Notes under the pieces: model-generated
What the model was told of the DNA's origin: nothing
The model's input: only the letters and a program-made list of their open reading frames with translations
Database searches by the model: none
Assembly (NCBI GenBank): GCA_937921505.1
Contig: CAKZUB010000064.1
Location: forward strand, 30,542 to 94,541
Direction of reading: 5' to 3'
DNA length: 64,000 bases
From: an uncultured Clostridia bacterium
GTDB lineage: Bacteria > Bacillota > Clostridia > Lachnospirales > Cellulosilyticaceae
Made by a program: the position numbers and the translations under genes
Part shown: one piece after another, positions 26,028-35,739 of the stretch
Layout: each line of letters opens with the position of its first letter
Position numbering within the stretch: position 1 is the first letter of the stretch

Positions 26028-26726
26028 TTAAGTATAATTTCTGTCACCAAAGATACCAGTTCCTATTCTAATCATTGTAGCACCTTCTTCAATAGCTACT
26101 TCATAGTCATTACTCATTCCCATAGATAGTACACTTGTACTTATATTATTAAACTTTTGTTTTTGTATGTCAACTGATAAATCATAAAGTTGTCTAAAGA
26201 TTTGTCTGTTGTGCTCAGGATTTTCCACATAAGGGGCAACTGTCATAAGGCCTTTCATCCTAATATGAGAAAGTCCTGACATTAATTTGACATACTCTAT
26301 AGCATCTTCTATTAAAATACCATGCTTGGAAACTTCTTTTCCTACATTAACTTCTAATAAGACATCTGTTAAAACATCTTTCTTAATAGATTGTCTTTGT
26401 ATTTCCTGTATAAGTTTAATACTATCAACTGAGTGTATAAGTTTGGTCTTTCCTATTAAATATTTAACCTTATTGGTTTGAAGATGCCCAATAAGATGCC
26501 AATTAACAGGTGTATCAATCTGATCTATTTTTTCCATTAATTCTTGTACTCTATTTTCTCCAAAATCTTTACATCCTAGTGTAATAGCTTTTTCTATGTC
26601 TGATACTGGATAAGTCTTTGAAACTGCAATTAAAGTAATATCATTTATATTTTTATTTACTTTTTGAGATGCTTTATTCATATTGTTTTTTATTTGTTCT
26701 AAATTCTTTTGTATCAATTTTATCAC
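26028..26726 (-). CDS. PLP homeostasis protein YggS/YlmE
   Basis: 232 residues with the PLP-binding lysine in LIAVSKTYP (about K36) and the family motifs FGENRVQE, WHLIGHLQTNK and LSMGMSNDYEVAI. A single-domain TIM barrel that buffers pyridoxal phosphate. It starts 3 bases after the HlyD-like gene stops and leads into sepF. Confidence 0.95.
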   Translation of the reverse strand: MIKLIQKNLEQIKNNMNKASQKVNKNINDITLIAVSKTYPVSDIEKAITLGCKDFGENRVQELMEKIDQIDTPVNWHLIGHLQTNKVKYLIGKTKLIHSVDSIKLIQEIQRQSIKKDVLTDVLLEVNVGKEVSKHGILIEDAIEYVKLMSGLSHIRMKGLMTVAPYVENPEHNRQIFRQLYDLSVDIQKQKFNNISTSVLSMGMSNDYEVAIEEGATMIRIGTGIFGDRNYT

Positions 26727-26729
26727 CTT

Positions 26730-28448
26730 CTATTCATTCTGTATACTCATATGTTGCAAAAGTTGATCTCTTTTTATACTTTTGGGATTAGAAATAATCT
26801 TATCTAGCTCCTTGAGTTCATTATTTGCAGTATATTTAATCAGTGCATATGCGTTGTTTTTCAAATAGACATTGATTGCTTTGAACTGAGCTAGTTTACC
26901 ATTAATAACATAGACCCCCTCAGTTGTCTGCATTTGGCTTACCTTTATCGTTTCTTGAGTAGTTGGATTATGTAATATATCATCGATGTGAATAGCATCT
27001 CTTGTCCCTATTTCTTGCAAGATATAAATTTCATCATCTTTTTCATACTGGGGACTTATTTTTATGAATTCAGTTATTTCATTATTTTTACGATATACTC
27101 CTGCTTGTCCATCTTTTTCTATTTTATATGTAGAAGGTATTTTGATCATATTTTGTTCTACAATAGCTTGTAATGGTATTTTGAGACCTTCTTCATTTTT
27201 ATTTCCAATACTAAAGTCAATAACCCTTAGGTTTAAGAAGCGATCCATTTGTTCATTAGTTTCAAATACAAGTCTTACCTTATTCTCCTCTATTTTTTTA
27301 GTTTTTAGTTTGAAATTAACTTTTAAGCGCTCTACTGTCTCAAAGTTTAGCGTGTAATTTTGTCCCTCTTTATACTCTTCTGCTTCTTTAATATCAATAT
27401 AAGTTGTAATATACCACCTATCATCTGATATAACTTTATAGAGTGGAAGCCCTTTTGTAACATGTGTATTATTTCCCAAGTTCTGATGAGCGTTTTGTCT
27501 TATATCCTTAAAAGTACTATAACTCATAGTGTCAATAACTTGTGGCGTAAGTTGTTCTTCCACTCCATCTACACCATAAGAAACAATCCCTGACTGCTCA
27601 GTTTTATTTATATACTGCAACTGATTCATTTTAACATCCAAAGCCGTTAATTTGTGTCCAACAGGCTCCCCCATATAATTTTGTTCATTAACATATAACT
27701 TTGTTCGTTTGGCAACACTATTTTCAAGCTCATTTCTTATGGCATAAATGTATTCTGTAGTATTTTTAGATCTTTCCCCATAAAAGGTATTAATAGTATT
27801 TTTAATACTTGTATCTATTTGATAAATATCATCTTGATAATAAGAAAATTTTTCTCTATTATCAGCTGCTTTATAGAGTTCAGTACTTATTTTATTTTTT
27901 TCTTCTAATGTTTGCTCTAATGAAGCATTATTAATTAAAAAACATACTTCGCCATTTTTTTTAACCTTTTCTCCTTGTGCTATTATAGTATGTAACATGC
28001 CTTCACCTTGGCTATAGTATACCTTTTCATCTCGTATAATAATCCCTTCAAATGCTTTAGAATGATCTATACTACCTGCTTGTACAATTTGATACGACAC
28101 TCTAGGGTAAGTTAATAAATCCTTTATGCTAATAGAACCCCAAATAATTGCTACAGTAAAAACCATAATGAAAGTAAGTTTAACTATAAATCGTATTTTT
28201 CTTTTGCGCTTATTTTTACGCAGCTCCTGTTTTGAGATCTTGTTATTTTCTTTAAGCTGCTTTTTTCTAATCTCTGGCGAGGCCATTGGTTTATAAACTT
28301 CTTGCCTTGTATGGTATTCGGTTTCTCTTGCATAAGGATTAAAATATGGGAGCTGATTATTGTTAGAAGAACGTTGCCTTTTAGTAGCATTTAAATCAAT
28401 AGTTTTATTTTGTTTTAAATTATTATTCACTTTTTCACTTCCAATCAT
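26730..28448 (-). CDS. HlyD-like membrane fusion/adaptor protein
   Basis: 572 residues, longer than many relatives. A basic, Asn/Lys-rich cytoplasmic tail of about 85 residues is followed by one transmembrane helix (86-106). The extracellular part has a lipoyl-like half (IIRDEKVYYSQGEGMLHTIIAQGEKVKKNGEVCF) and a coiled-coil, then a C-terminal beta region. No transporter gene is next to it. Its place upstream of yggS-sepF recurs in Clostridia, which suggests an envelope or septum role; function is unknown. Start is uncertain: ATG at 28448 has a very short leader, and a GTG six codons on is preceded by GGAAG. Confidence 0.65.
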   Translation of the reverse strand: MIGSEKVNNNLKQNKTIDLNATKRQRSSNNNQLPYFNPYARETEYHTRQEVYKPMASPEIRKKQLKENNKISKQELRKNKRKRKIRFIVKLTFIMVFTVAIIWGSISIKDLLTYPRVSYQIVQAGSIDHSKAFEGIIIRDEKVYYSQGEGMLHTIIAQGEKVKKNGEVCFLINNASLEQTLEEKNKISTELYKAADNREKFSYYQDDIYQIDTSIKNTINTFYGERSKNTTEYIYAIRNELENSVAKRTKLYVNEQNYMGEPVGHKLTALDVKMNQLQYINKTEQSGIVSYGVDGVEEQLTPQVIDTMSYSTFKDIRQNAHQNLGNNTHVTKGLPLYKVISDDRWYITTYIDIKEAEEYKEGQNYTLNFETVERLKVNFKLKTKKIEENKVRLVFETNEQMDRFLNLRVIDFSIGNKNEEGLKIPLQAIVEQNMIKIPSTYKIEKDGQAGVYRKNNEITEFIKISPQYEKDDEIYILQEIGTRDAIHIDDILHNPTTQETIKVSQMQTTEGVYVINGKLAQFKAINVYLKNNAYALIKYTANNELKELDKIISNPKSIKRDQLLQHMSIQNE

Positions 28449-28465
28449 ATCCTCTAATACTTATC

Positions 28466-28494
28466 ATGATATAATGGAATGGCAAATCTTGCAA
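28466..28494 (-). promoter_or_regulatory. Sigma-A promoter of the hlyD-like/yggS/sepF cluster
   Basis: On the minus strand TTGCAA (28489-28494) and TATCAT (28466-28471) are separated by 17 bases. The expected start is near 28459, so the leader would be very short. Confidence 0.5.
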
Positions 28495-28585
28495 TACTCA
28501 TAAACTACAAAGTCTCTATTAATAGTGTTCTAGCTTAATAAAACATAAGAACTTAGGGTATGTTTATCCTTCCTAACACAAAAAT

Positions 28586-28605
28586 AAAGGCACAAATGTG
28601 CCTTT
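28586..28605 (-). terminator. Terminator of spoIVA
   Basis: A compact stem AAAGGCAC/GTGCCTTT with a 4-base loop, next to the spoIVA stop, with TTTATTTTTG following on the minus strand. Confidence 0.8.
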
Positions 28606-30083
28606 TAAAGTAAAATACAAATAAGTCCTCCATTTCCCTCATTAATAATTTTTTGCAATGTTTCTTGAAGCTTTTGTTGTGCTTCTTCTGGCATCCTATA
28701 AAGTTTATTCTGCAAACCTTCGTTTACAAGCTCATGAAGAGATTTTCCAAAGATATTAGATTGCCAAATCTTTGCAGGATCTGTTTCAAATTCACTTAAG
28801 AGATAGTTAATAAGATCTTCACTTTGTTTTTCTGTTCCAACAATTGGTGAAACTTCTGTTTCAATATTAGCTCTAATAATATGATAGCTCGGTGCACTTG
28901 CTCTTAGCTTGACACCAAATTTATTGCCTTGCTTAACTATTTCTGGATCTTCTAAAGTAAGTTCTTCAAAAATAGGACTTACAACCCCATAACCTTTTTC
29001 TTTAACTTCATTCATCGCATAGGCTACTTTATCATATTCTTTTTTAGTGCTTGCAAGTTCTTTAATGAGAATCATAAGTTCATGATCTCCATGTATTTCC
29101 ATTCCTGTTGTTTCTGAAAGCACTTGATAGAAAAGTTCTTCTGTTGTATTGACATCAATTTTAACGACGCCTTCACCAAGTTGGATCTTTTCTAAATAAA
29201 CGTTTTTAATGAAGTCTATATTTCTAAATTCATCGACAACATCTCTAATTTGTCTAATATTTTCTAGTGGAAAAATATGTTCTCTAATATATTCCATCCA
29301 AGCCTTTTTAACCCAGTGTTCATTATCTAACGTCTCTACCCACTTAGGAAGCATAAACTGAATTTCATTAAGCGGAAATTCATAAAGTATTTTTTCTAAA
29401 AGCTGATGAATATCTTCTGATTTCATCTGTGCAATATCCATAGGTACAACAGGCACATCATACTCTCTAGAGAGTATATTTGCTGATTCTACAGTTTCTG
29501 CATCAAATGGTTTTTTTGTATTATAGACTACAATAAATGGTTTACCTAACTTCTTAAGCTCATGAACAGCACGCTGTTCTGCTTCTATGTAACTATTTCT
29601 TGAAATCTCTGTAATACTTCCATCTGTTGTAACAACAATCCCTATTGTTGAGTGATCTGTTATAACCTTTTTAGTACCAATTTCTGCCGCTTGTGCAAAT
29701 GGAATTTCTTCCTCAAACCATGGTGTTTTTACCATACGAGGTACATTATTATACAAGTGTCCCTCAGCCTCTGGCACCATATAACCTACACAGTCAATCA
29801 TTCTTACTTTAACCTCAAAGTCTCCTCCAATAGTAATGCCTATCGCCTCATTAGGAATAAATTTAGGTTCTGTTGTGGTAATCATTTTGCCGTCTCCACT
29901 TTGTGGCAATTCATCTTGTGTTCTCTCTTTACTATAGTCATTTTTAATATTAGGAATAACTAATGTTTCCATAAATCTTTTTACAAATGTAGATTTCCCT
30001 GTTCTTACTGGACCTACTATTCCTATGTATATATCTCCGTTTGTCCTTTCTGAAATATCCCTATATATATCATAATATTCCAT
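28605..30083 (-). CDS. spoIVA: Spore coat morphogenetic ATPase SpoIVA
   Basis: 492 residues from the ATG, the same length as Bacillus SpoIVA. The N-terminal TRAFAC-type ATPase domain shows the P-loop GPVRTGKSTF, TTTEPKFIPNEA and MIDCVGYMVPEA. The C-terminal domain ends NGGLICILL, close to the conserved membrane-anchor end. It polymerises on the forespore surface as the coat basement layer. AAGGAGG precedes the ATG, and a sigma-E-like promoter is upstream. It proves that the organism descends from a spore former. Confidence 0.97.
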   Translation of the reverse strand: MEYYDIYRDISERTNGDIYIGIVGPVRTGKSTFVKRFMETLVIPNIKNDYSKERTQDELPQSGDGKMITTTEPKFIPNEAIGITIGGDFEVKVRMIDCVGYMVPEAEGHLYNNVPRMVKTPWFEEEIPFAQAAEIGTKKVITDHSTIGIVVTTDGSITEISRNSYIEAEQRAVHELKKLGKPFIVVYNTKKPFDAETVESANILSREYDVPVVPMDIAQMKSEDIHQLLEKILYEFPLNEIQFMLPKWVETLDNEHWVKKAWMEYIREHIFPLENIRQIRDVVDEFRNIDFIKNVYLEKIQLGEGVVKIDVNTTEELFYQVLSETTGMEIHGDHELMILIKELASTKKEYDKVAYAMNEVKEKGYGVVSPIFEELTLEDPEIVKQGNKFGVKLRASAPSYHIIRANIETEVSPIVGTEKQSEDLINYLLSEFETDPAKIWQSNIFGKSLHELVNEGLQNKLYRMPEEAQQKLQETLQKIINEGNGGLICILL

Positions 30084-30107
30084 CAAAAGATCCCTCCTTA
30101 TATTTTA

Positions 30108-30135
30108 AATGTATGGGTACATTAAAATATATGTT
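30108..30135 (-). promoter_or_regulatory. Sigma-E-like promoter of spoIVA
   Basis: On the minus strand CATACATT (30108-30115) matches the sigma-E -10 CATACANT, with an ACATA-type -35 upstream at about 14 bases. Sigma-E control is established for spoIVA in Bacillus. The -35 match is only partial. Confidence 0.5.
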
Positions 30136-30203
30136 TGTCTAGCAATATATAGTACTAAAACTAACTTATAGCAAAGCAGTTATTTCCATCCAATCTTTTA
30201 CTG

Positions 30204-30232
30204 TTTACAATCGTTCATATTCGTTTTATAAT
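30204..30232 (+). promoter_or_regulatory. Strong sigma-A promoter in the spoIVA-gpsA spacer
   Basis: TTTACA (30204-30209) and a perfect TATAAT (30227-30232) with a 17-base spacer, pointing right, opposite to all nearby genes. Confidence 0.65.
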
Positions 30233-30238
30233 CTTAGT

Positions 30239-30360
30239 ACATAGATCATTTTAAAAAACATTCATAATTATAATCTTAAAAAAGTTTTTTATGTTGCTCA
30301 TATTTAAAATGACTTATTTTACTTGATTACTTTGAGAGGCTACATCCAGCCTCTTTTTTA
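30239..30360 (+). ncRNA. Candidate small RNA of about 120 bases
   Basis: The interval begins 7 bases after the promoter and ends at a rho-independent terminator. Inside, CATTTTAAA pairs with TTTAAAATG, and AACAT with ATGTT, around an AAAAAAG/TTTTTT core. No reading frame with a ribosome binding site is seen; the longest is an 11-codon ATG frame. This is inferred from promoter, folding and terminator only. The spacer from 30137 to 30203 and from 30361 to 30539 shows nothing else I can support. Confidence 0.5.
30335..30360 (+). terminator. Orphan plus-strand terminator
   Basis: AGAGGCT/AGCCTCT stem, 6-base loop, then TTTTTTATTTT. No plus-strand protein gene precedes it. Confidence 0.8.
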
Positions 30361-30539
30361 TTTTAGCAATTTTTATATACTTCTCTTTAATATGACTCTT
30401 AAATCATTTATAAAAATAACTCTAATGCTCATATTCTCTCTAAAAAGAGCCCTATAGCGTCTTAAGTTACTTCATTTGTATAAAAGTCCACCCATTACCA
30501 ACTCGTCTCACATGTGAAGATTCAGATACTAATATACTT

Positions 30540-30601
30540 AACACCTCTTTGCATATAAAAAAAGACAAATTAAATTAATTTGCCCTTTTACTTAAGGTGT
30601 T
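30540..30601 (-). terminator. Terminator of the rbgA-gpsA operon
   Basis: The inner stem GGCAAATT/AATTTGTC (30564-30571 with 30577-30584) is followed on the minus strand by TTTTTTTAT. An outer 7-bp stem (AACACCT 30540-30546 with AGGTGTT 30595-30601) encloses it, just after the gpsA stop. Confidence 0.7.
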
Positions 30602-30607
30602 TTTTGA

Positions 30608-31603
30608 TTAATAATAGTGCTCGCTTTTTTTATCCCTTTGCATTAAATCACTAATTGATTCGTTAACAGATCTACTCTCAAATAATGTTTCATAGATGGC
30701 ATTTAAGATAGGCATTTCAACTTGATATTTGAGCATTAGTTCATGTCCTGCCTTCGTTGTAGGTACTCCTTCTACAACCATATTCACTTTTTCAAGCGCT
30801 TCACTTACTGTGTAACCCCTGCCTAAAAGTTCTCCAGCTCTTCTGTTTCTGCTATGTCCACTCGTACAGGTTACAATAAGATCTCCTATACCTGTAAGCC
30901 CTGCAAAAGTAGCTGGATTTCCTCCCATAGCAACCCCAAGTCTTGTAATTTCAGCTATTCCCCTTGTAATAAGAGCAGCCTTCGTATTATCTCCATATCC
31001 TATTCCCTCAATAACGCCAGCTGCTAGTGCAATAACATTTTTAAGTGCGCCACCAAGTTCTATGCCTACAACGTCATCATTCGTATAAACTCTAAAATAC
31101 TTAGTCATTAAAATATCTTGTATTTTTTCTGCCACTGTCATATCTGCTGCGCTCACAACTACTGTTGTAGGAATATGTCTAGCTACTTCTTCTGCATGGC
31201 TAGGTCCTGATAATACAACTACTTTGTTGGGTAATATCTCTTCTATTACTTCTGATAACCTTAGTAAACTACCTTCCTCTATTCCTTTTGAGACATTGAC
31301 AACAACTGTGTTTGCCTCTATATTCTCTTTCATCAAATTAACTGTAGCTCTTATTGCTTTTGAAGGTACTGCTATAATCACAATTTCCTGATCACTTAGA
31401 GCTTCTCTCATTGAAGTAGTAAAGCTGATTTCAAGAGGTATTTTAATCCCTGGAAGACATCGCTTATTTTCTCTATGTTGTAAAATAGAATTTTTTTCGA
31501 CTTCATTATAACACCATATAGTTAGATTATTCCCCTTTTCATTAAGTAATAATCCAAGTGCAAGTCCCCACCCTCCGGCTCCTATTACAGCTATATTTTT
31601 CAC
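30608..31603 (-). CDS. gpsA: Glycerol-3-phosphate dehydrogenase [NAD(P)+]
   Basis: 331 residues. Rossmann motif IGAGGWGLALG at the N-terminus, VSKGIE and GPSHAEE motifs, the catalytic GGALKNVIALAAG and the family end GVPTTKAGHEL are present. It makes glycerol-3-phosphate from DHAP for phospholipids. It follows plsY, which uses the product, so the pair form a glycerolipid step. It is the last gene of the long operon. Confidence 0.96.
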   Translation of the reverse strand: MKNIAVIGAGGWGLALGLLLNEKGNNLTIWCYNEVEKNSILQHRENKRCLPGIKIPLEISFTTSMREALSDQEIVIIAVPSKAIRATVNLMKENIEANTVVVNVSKGIEEGSLLRLSEVIEEILPNKVVVLSGPSHAEEVARHIPTTVVVSAADMTVAEKIQDILMTKYFRVYTNDDVVGIELGGALKNVIALAAGVIEGIGYGDNTKAALITRGIAEITRLGVAMGGNPATFAGLTGIGDLIVTCTSGHSRNRRAGELLGRGYTVSEALEKVNMVVEGVPTTKAGHELMLKYQVEMPILNAIYETLFESRSVNESISDLMQRDKKSEHYY

Positions 31604-31617
31604 ATTGATATCTCCTT

Positions 31618-32223
31618 TTATTTCTTAATGATTAGCTTGGATTCTGTTCCTTCTATAAGCCTTTTTATATTCGCCTTATGTCTATAAAAAGTAATGCCTG
31701 TTACTGCTGCACCTAATACCATAGCCTCTATCCCGTAAGGTTGTCCACTATAGAAGGCAATAAGAATGAGTGGAATAGATGCTGTTAACACAAGTGAACT
31801 AATAGATACGATCTTAGTAAAGGCAAAAGTTATGAGAAATAGTATTCCAGCTATTAAAAATATGTTGAAATCCAAAGCTATAAGCATACCTACAGTAGTC
31901 GCGATACCTTTGCCTCCCTTGAATTTAAAAAACAAGGGATAGCTGTGACCTAGTATAGCTCCAATTCCACTATAGAGGCCAATTAAAAGATCCTCGTTTG
32001 GAAATAACATCCTAGCTATTATTACCGCACATATTGCTTTAAGGGCATCTATTAAAAAAACAATCATTCCTGCTTTTTTACCTAAAACTCTTGCCGCATT
32101 AGTTGTTCCTGGGTTCCCACTTCCATGCTGAGTAATATCAATCCCTTTGATTTTCCCATATAGGATAGCCGACTGTATTCCTCCTAAAAGATAACCTATT
32201 GCGAATGATACTATCTTGTACAT
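31618..32223 (-). CDS. plsY: Acyl-phosphate:glycerol-3-phosphate acyltransferase
   Basis: 201 residues with about five transmembrane segments and the motifs GSGNPGTTNAARVLG and GHSYPLFFKFKGGKGIAT. It transfers an acyl group from acyl-phosphate, made by PlsX (encoded at 50761), to glycerol-3-phosphate. It lies 2 bases after der and 14 before gpsA. Confidence 0.96.
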   Translation of the reverse strand: MYKIVSFAIGYLLGGIQSAILYGKIKGIDITQHGSGNPGTTNAARVLGKKAGMIVFLIDALKAICAVIIARMLFPNEDLLIGLYSGIGAILGHSYPLFFKFKGGKGIATTVGMLIALDFNIFLIAGILFLITFAFTKIVSISSLVLTASIPLILIAFYSGQPYGIEAMVLGAAVTGITFYRHKANIKRLIEGTESKLIIKK

Positions 32224-32225
32224 AT

Positions 32226-33551
32226 TTATTCTTTCCCCCCTTTTTCTCTAATAATAAATCTTAAAGGAGTTCCTTTAAACCCAAATGCTTCTCTCATCTG
32301 ATTTTCAATGTATCTTTGATAAGAAAAGTGCATCAATTCTTTGTCATTAACAAATATAACAAACGTTGGCGGTTTGACACTTACTTGTGTCATATAATAT
32401 ATTTTTAATGGTTTTCCCTTATCACTTGGCGGCTGATTCATAGCCATTGCTTCATAAAGAACATCATTTAATACCCCTGTACTAATACGACGTGTTTGAT
32501 TTTGGGCAATAGTATAAATCATCTCAAATACTTTTGGAATTCTTTGCCCTGTTTTCGCAGATATAAACATACAAGGGGCATACTGCATATAAGCAAGTGT
32601 ATTCGTAATATTTTTCAAATATTTATTCATCGTTTTATCATCTTTATCTATATCATCCCACTTATTAACAACTACAATACAACCTTTACCTGCTTCATGT
32701 GCCATCCCTGCAATTTTAGTATCTTGTTCTGTAATCCCTTCATTAGCATCAATCATTATAAGAACAATATCAGCTCTTTCTATTGAAGAAATAGTACGTA
32801 TAATACTATATTTCTCTATAGACTCTTTAATTTTGCTTTTTCGTCTTAGTCCTGCTGTATCGATGAGGACATATTTTTGTTCACTCACAATAACTTCTGT
32901 ATCGACTGAATCTCTTGTTGTCCCGGCAATATCACTGACTATTACACGTTCTTCTCCTACTATTTTATTAACAAGTGATGATTTACCTACATTAGGTTTT
33001 CCAATAATGGCTACTTTTATTTTTTCATCATCTTCATCTTGTGATTGCCCAGTATCAAAATGTGCCACTATTTCATCTAACATATCTCCTAAGTTAAGTG
33101 CTTGTCCAGATGAAATAGGCACGGGATCTCCAAGTCCTAAATTATAAAACTCATACATGCCAACAGATTGTGTCACAATATCATCTACTTTATTAACAAC
33201 AAGTACAACAGGCTTTTTAGCTTTTCTAAGCATATTGGCAACATGCATATCTGAATCTGTAAGGCCTGTCTTAACATCTACTAGAAATAAAATAACGTCT
33301 GCTGATTCTATCGCAGCCTCAGCTTGTCTTCGCATCTGGCTTAAAAGAATGTCTGTTGTTTCAGGTTCAATTCCACCTGTGTCAATTAAGGTGAAACGAT
33401 GGTTAAGCCATTCTACTTCCCCGTATATTCTGTCTCTTGTCACACCTGGCGTATCATCTACGATTGACATTTTGGTCTTTGTTAATCTATTAAATAAAGT
33501 AGATTTTCCCACATTAGGTCTACCTATTACTGCAACTATTGGTTTACTCAT
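32226..33551 (-). CDS. der: Ribosome-assembly GTPase Der (EngA)
   Basis: 441 residues. Two tandem GTPase domains, each with a P-loop (GRPNVGKST at 10-18 and GKPNVGKSS near 184), DTAGL/DTGG and NKVD/NKWD motifs, then a KH-like C-terminal domain. It assists 50S subunit assembly. Its ATG overlaps the TGA of the upstream DUF512 gene by four bases. Confidence 0.96.
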   Translation of the reverse strand: MSKPIVAVIGRPNVGKSTLFNRLTKTKMSIVDDTPGVTRDRIYGEVEWLNHRFTLIDTGGIEPETTDILLSQMRRQAEAAIESADVILFLVDVKTGLTDSDMHVANMLRKAKKPVVLVVNKVDDIVTQSVGMYEFYNLGLGDPVPISSGQALNLGDMLDEIVAHFDTGQSQDEDDEKIKVAIIGKPNVGKSSLVNKIVGEERVIVSDIAGTTRDSVDTEVIVSEQKYVLIDTAGLRRKSKIKESIEKYSIIRTISSIERADIVLIMIDANEGITEQDTKIAGMAHEAGKGCIVVVNKWDDIDKDDKTMNKYLKNITNTLAYMQYAPCMFISAKTGQRIPKVFEMIYTIAQNQTRRISTGVLNDVLYEAMAMNQPPSDKGKPLKIYYMTQVSVKPPTFVIFVNDKELMHFSYQRYIENQMREAFGFKGTPLRFIIREKGGKE

Positions 33552-34885
33552 TCATATTTCTCCTTTATAGCTAAAATTTTGTGAACCCATTCTTCCCCTT
33601 GGTTAGGAATAATTTCAACTGGGATCTGCAACTCTTCCGATATTTGTTCTATAGTATAGTCATCTAATAAGATAGGTTCTCCACATTTTAACATATTATC
33701 AGCTAAAAGTACTACTTTACCCAATATTTTTTTTTGTTTCAAAGTATTTATAATGTCTCTTCCTGTTAATAATCCAGTAACAGTAATTTCTTCTCCAAAA
33801 AAAAGATTTGTCACTGGATAAATATGGATTTTAAAACTTGGGAATTTCTTCTTAAGCTCTTCTATACATTCTTGCATAAATAATTCTGTTAAATGCCCTG
33901 TTACTAACGAACACTCAAAGTGATTTTTGCTATGCTCTGGTTTTAATTTTTGTAGAGTTGTTACGAGTTCATATTTAAATTTTGCAACCATGCCTACACC
34001 ATTCTCTAAAACCGGGAAATCCTCGTATTCTTCGTAAGCTGGCAATTCTTCTTCCGCTTTAATATAAAACTCATCTGCTGCAAAAATAAAACGTGTATTC
34101 ATCTTTTGCAGGTAGTAGTTTTGCCATTTTTGTACTAACTTTACAACTTCTTTTGACGATTCTTTATCAAACCCTTGAAGTTGTGCAAGACTTTCTCTAA
34201 ATTTAGAAATCCCAACAGGAACTACTGTCAATGAAAGAATATGAGGAATAAATTGGCTGAGATCTTTTACTGTTTCATCTAATATGTGCCCATCATTAAT
34301 GCCTTTACATAAAACAATTTGCCCATTAATTTCTATCCCTGCGTCTATAAGTGTTTTTATTTGATCGATAATATTTCCTGCAAATTTATTATTAAGTAAT
34401 TCTATTCTTACCCGCGCCTGTGTCGCATGAATTGAAATATTCATAGGGGATAAACGATGTTTAAGTAACCGATCCACATCTTTTTGCTTCATATTAGTGA
34501 GTGTAATATAGTTTCCATTTAAAAAAGACATTCGCCAATCATCATCTTTAAAATAAACTGTTTTTCTCATATTAGGAGGAAGTTGGTCTATAAAACAAAA
34601 TTTGCACTTATTTTGGCAGCTTATAAGTTCATCCATTAAACTATTTTCAAAAATTAATCCTAAGTCTTCACTATATTCTTTTTCTATTTCTAAAACCCAT
34701 TCTTCTCCATTTTCTTTTCGAATACATAACTCTAGCGTCTCATCGGCTAGAGCATATTGATAGTCAAATACATCCTCAATACTCTGCTCATTAATCCAAA
34801 GGAGAATGTCTCCACTTTTAATTTCCATTTCTTCTGCTATACTGTTCTTTTCTACACCTATTATATTATGTTCTTTATACTTCAC
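33548..34885 (-). CDS. DUF512 protein: PDZ-like domain plus radical SAM-type CxxxCxxC
   Basis: 445 residues. A PDZ-like N-terminal domain ([28 protein letters not shown]) is followed by [15 protein letters not shown], with a CX3CX2C cluster as in radical SAM enzymes, and GNYITLTN. The C-terminal DUF512 region follows. This family sits next to der throughout Clostridia, but its reaction is not known to me. Both ends overlap neighbours by four bases (pgeF upstream, der downstream), so it is tightly coupled to them. Confidence 0.85.
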   Translation of the reverse strand: MKYKEHNIIGVEKNSIAEEMEIKSGDILLWINEQSIEDVFDYQYALADETLELCIRKENGEEWVLEIEKEYSEDLGLIFENSLMDELISCQNKCKFCFIDQLPPNMRKTVYFKDDDWRMSFLNGNYITLTNMKQKDVDRLLKHRLSPMNISIHATQARVRIELLNNKFAGNIIDQIKTLIDAGIEINGQIVLCKGINDGHILDETVKDLSQFIPHILSLTVVPVGISKFRESLAQLQGFDKESSKEVVKLVQKWQNYYLQKMNTRFIFAADEFYIKAEEELPAYEEYEDFPVLENGVGMVAKFKYELVTTLQKLKPEHSKNHFECSLVTGHLTELFMQECIEELKKKFPSFKIHIYPVTNLFFGEEITVTGLLTGRDIINTLKQKKILGKVVLLADNMLKCGEPILLDDYTIEQISEELQIPVEIIPNQGEEWVHKILAIKEKYE

Positions 34886-35724
34886 AATTCATCTCCTAGC
34901 GATCTAAGTGCCATAAAAGCACCATGAGTGCCTCTTTTTCCATTTGATTTCCTATGTGAGAAAAACAAGTCTTCATGACAACTGGTACATATTCCTGATG
35001 TAAATATATTTTCTTCTTTGATCCCACACGCCATTAAAATGTACTTATTACATTGCCATAAATCAATATGGTATTTATCTGTTAAATGATCATAATGAAT
35101 AAAGGACTGTTCTCCAAACCGCGTTGTAAATTCATGAGCTACCTCTTCTCCTACTTCAAAACAGCACATACCTATAGAAGGACCAATAACTACTTGTATA
35201 GCATCTTTAGGAATATGCTCTAGGTTAACCCATTTATCAATCAATGCTTTTACAATCTCTCCAGCGGTCCCACGCCATCCTGCATGGGTCATACCAATAA
35301 TTGAATGTCCTGGAGCATAAAAAAGTAAAGGTACACAATCTGCATAATGAGTTACTAACGTGATGTTAGGCTCTCTTGTATACATGCCATCTGCACTTTC
35401 CCACTTGCTGCTATGCAGTATCTCATTTCCAGCATCATTTGCTTCTACTTTAACAACATTTGTCTCATGTACTTGCCTAGATAATACTAAACTCTTTAAA
35501 TCAACTTGTAACACATCACAAACTCTTTGATAATTTTGAATCACAAAATCTCGATTATCACCTCTGTTAAACCCAAGATTTAAACTTGATAAACAACCAG
35601 TGCTAACCCCACCACGCTTTGTGGTGAAGCAATGAACAAGCCCTTCATCACCCTGCCACTTATCAAAGATCAAGTAGCTAAGCTTGTGCTTTGTTATAAG
35701 CTTAAAGTGATCCTCTAAATCCAT
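34882..35724 (-). CDS. pgeF: Peptidoglycan editing factor PgeF (laccase-like, YfiH/YlmD)
   Basis: 280 residues. The zinc-site motifs of the family are present: SRQVHETNVV, THYADCVPLLFY and GMTHAGWRGTAGEIV, and CTSCHEDLFFSHR near the end. Older names call these polyphenol oxidases. Later work on relatives shows purine nucleoside hydrolysis or phosphorylase activity and editing of peptidoglycan precursors. It overlaps the DUF512 gene by four bases. Confidence 0.9.
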   Translation of the reverse strand: MDLEDHFKLITKHKLSYLIFDKWQGDEGLVHCFTTKRGGVSTGCLSSLNLGFNRGDNRDFVIQNYQRVCDVLQVDLKSLVLSRQVHETNVVKVEANDAGNEILHSSKWESADGMYTREPNITLVTHYADCVPLLFYAPGHSIIGMTHAGWRGTAGEIVKALIDKWVNLEHIPKDAIQVVIGPSIGMCCFEVGEEVAHEFTTRFGEQSFIHYDHLTDKYHIDLWQCNKYILMACGIKEENIFTSGICTSCHEDLFFSHRKSNGKRGTHGAFMALRSLGDEL

Positions 35725-35739
35725 AAACTTAATCCCCTC

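Noticed and set aside
30361..30539. A hidden gene or riboswitch in the rest of the spoIVA-gpsA spacer
   Set aside because: I found only short frames and no recognisable riboswitch core in this stretch.
33157..33570. Plus-strand 137-codon frame opposite der
   Set aside because: Antisense to conserved GTPase motifs, with no initiation signal.
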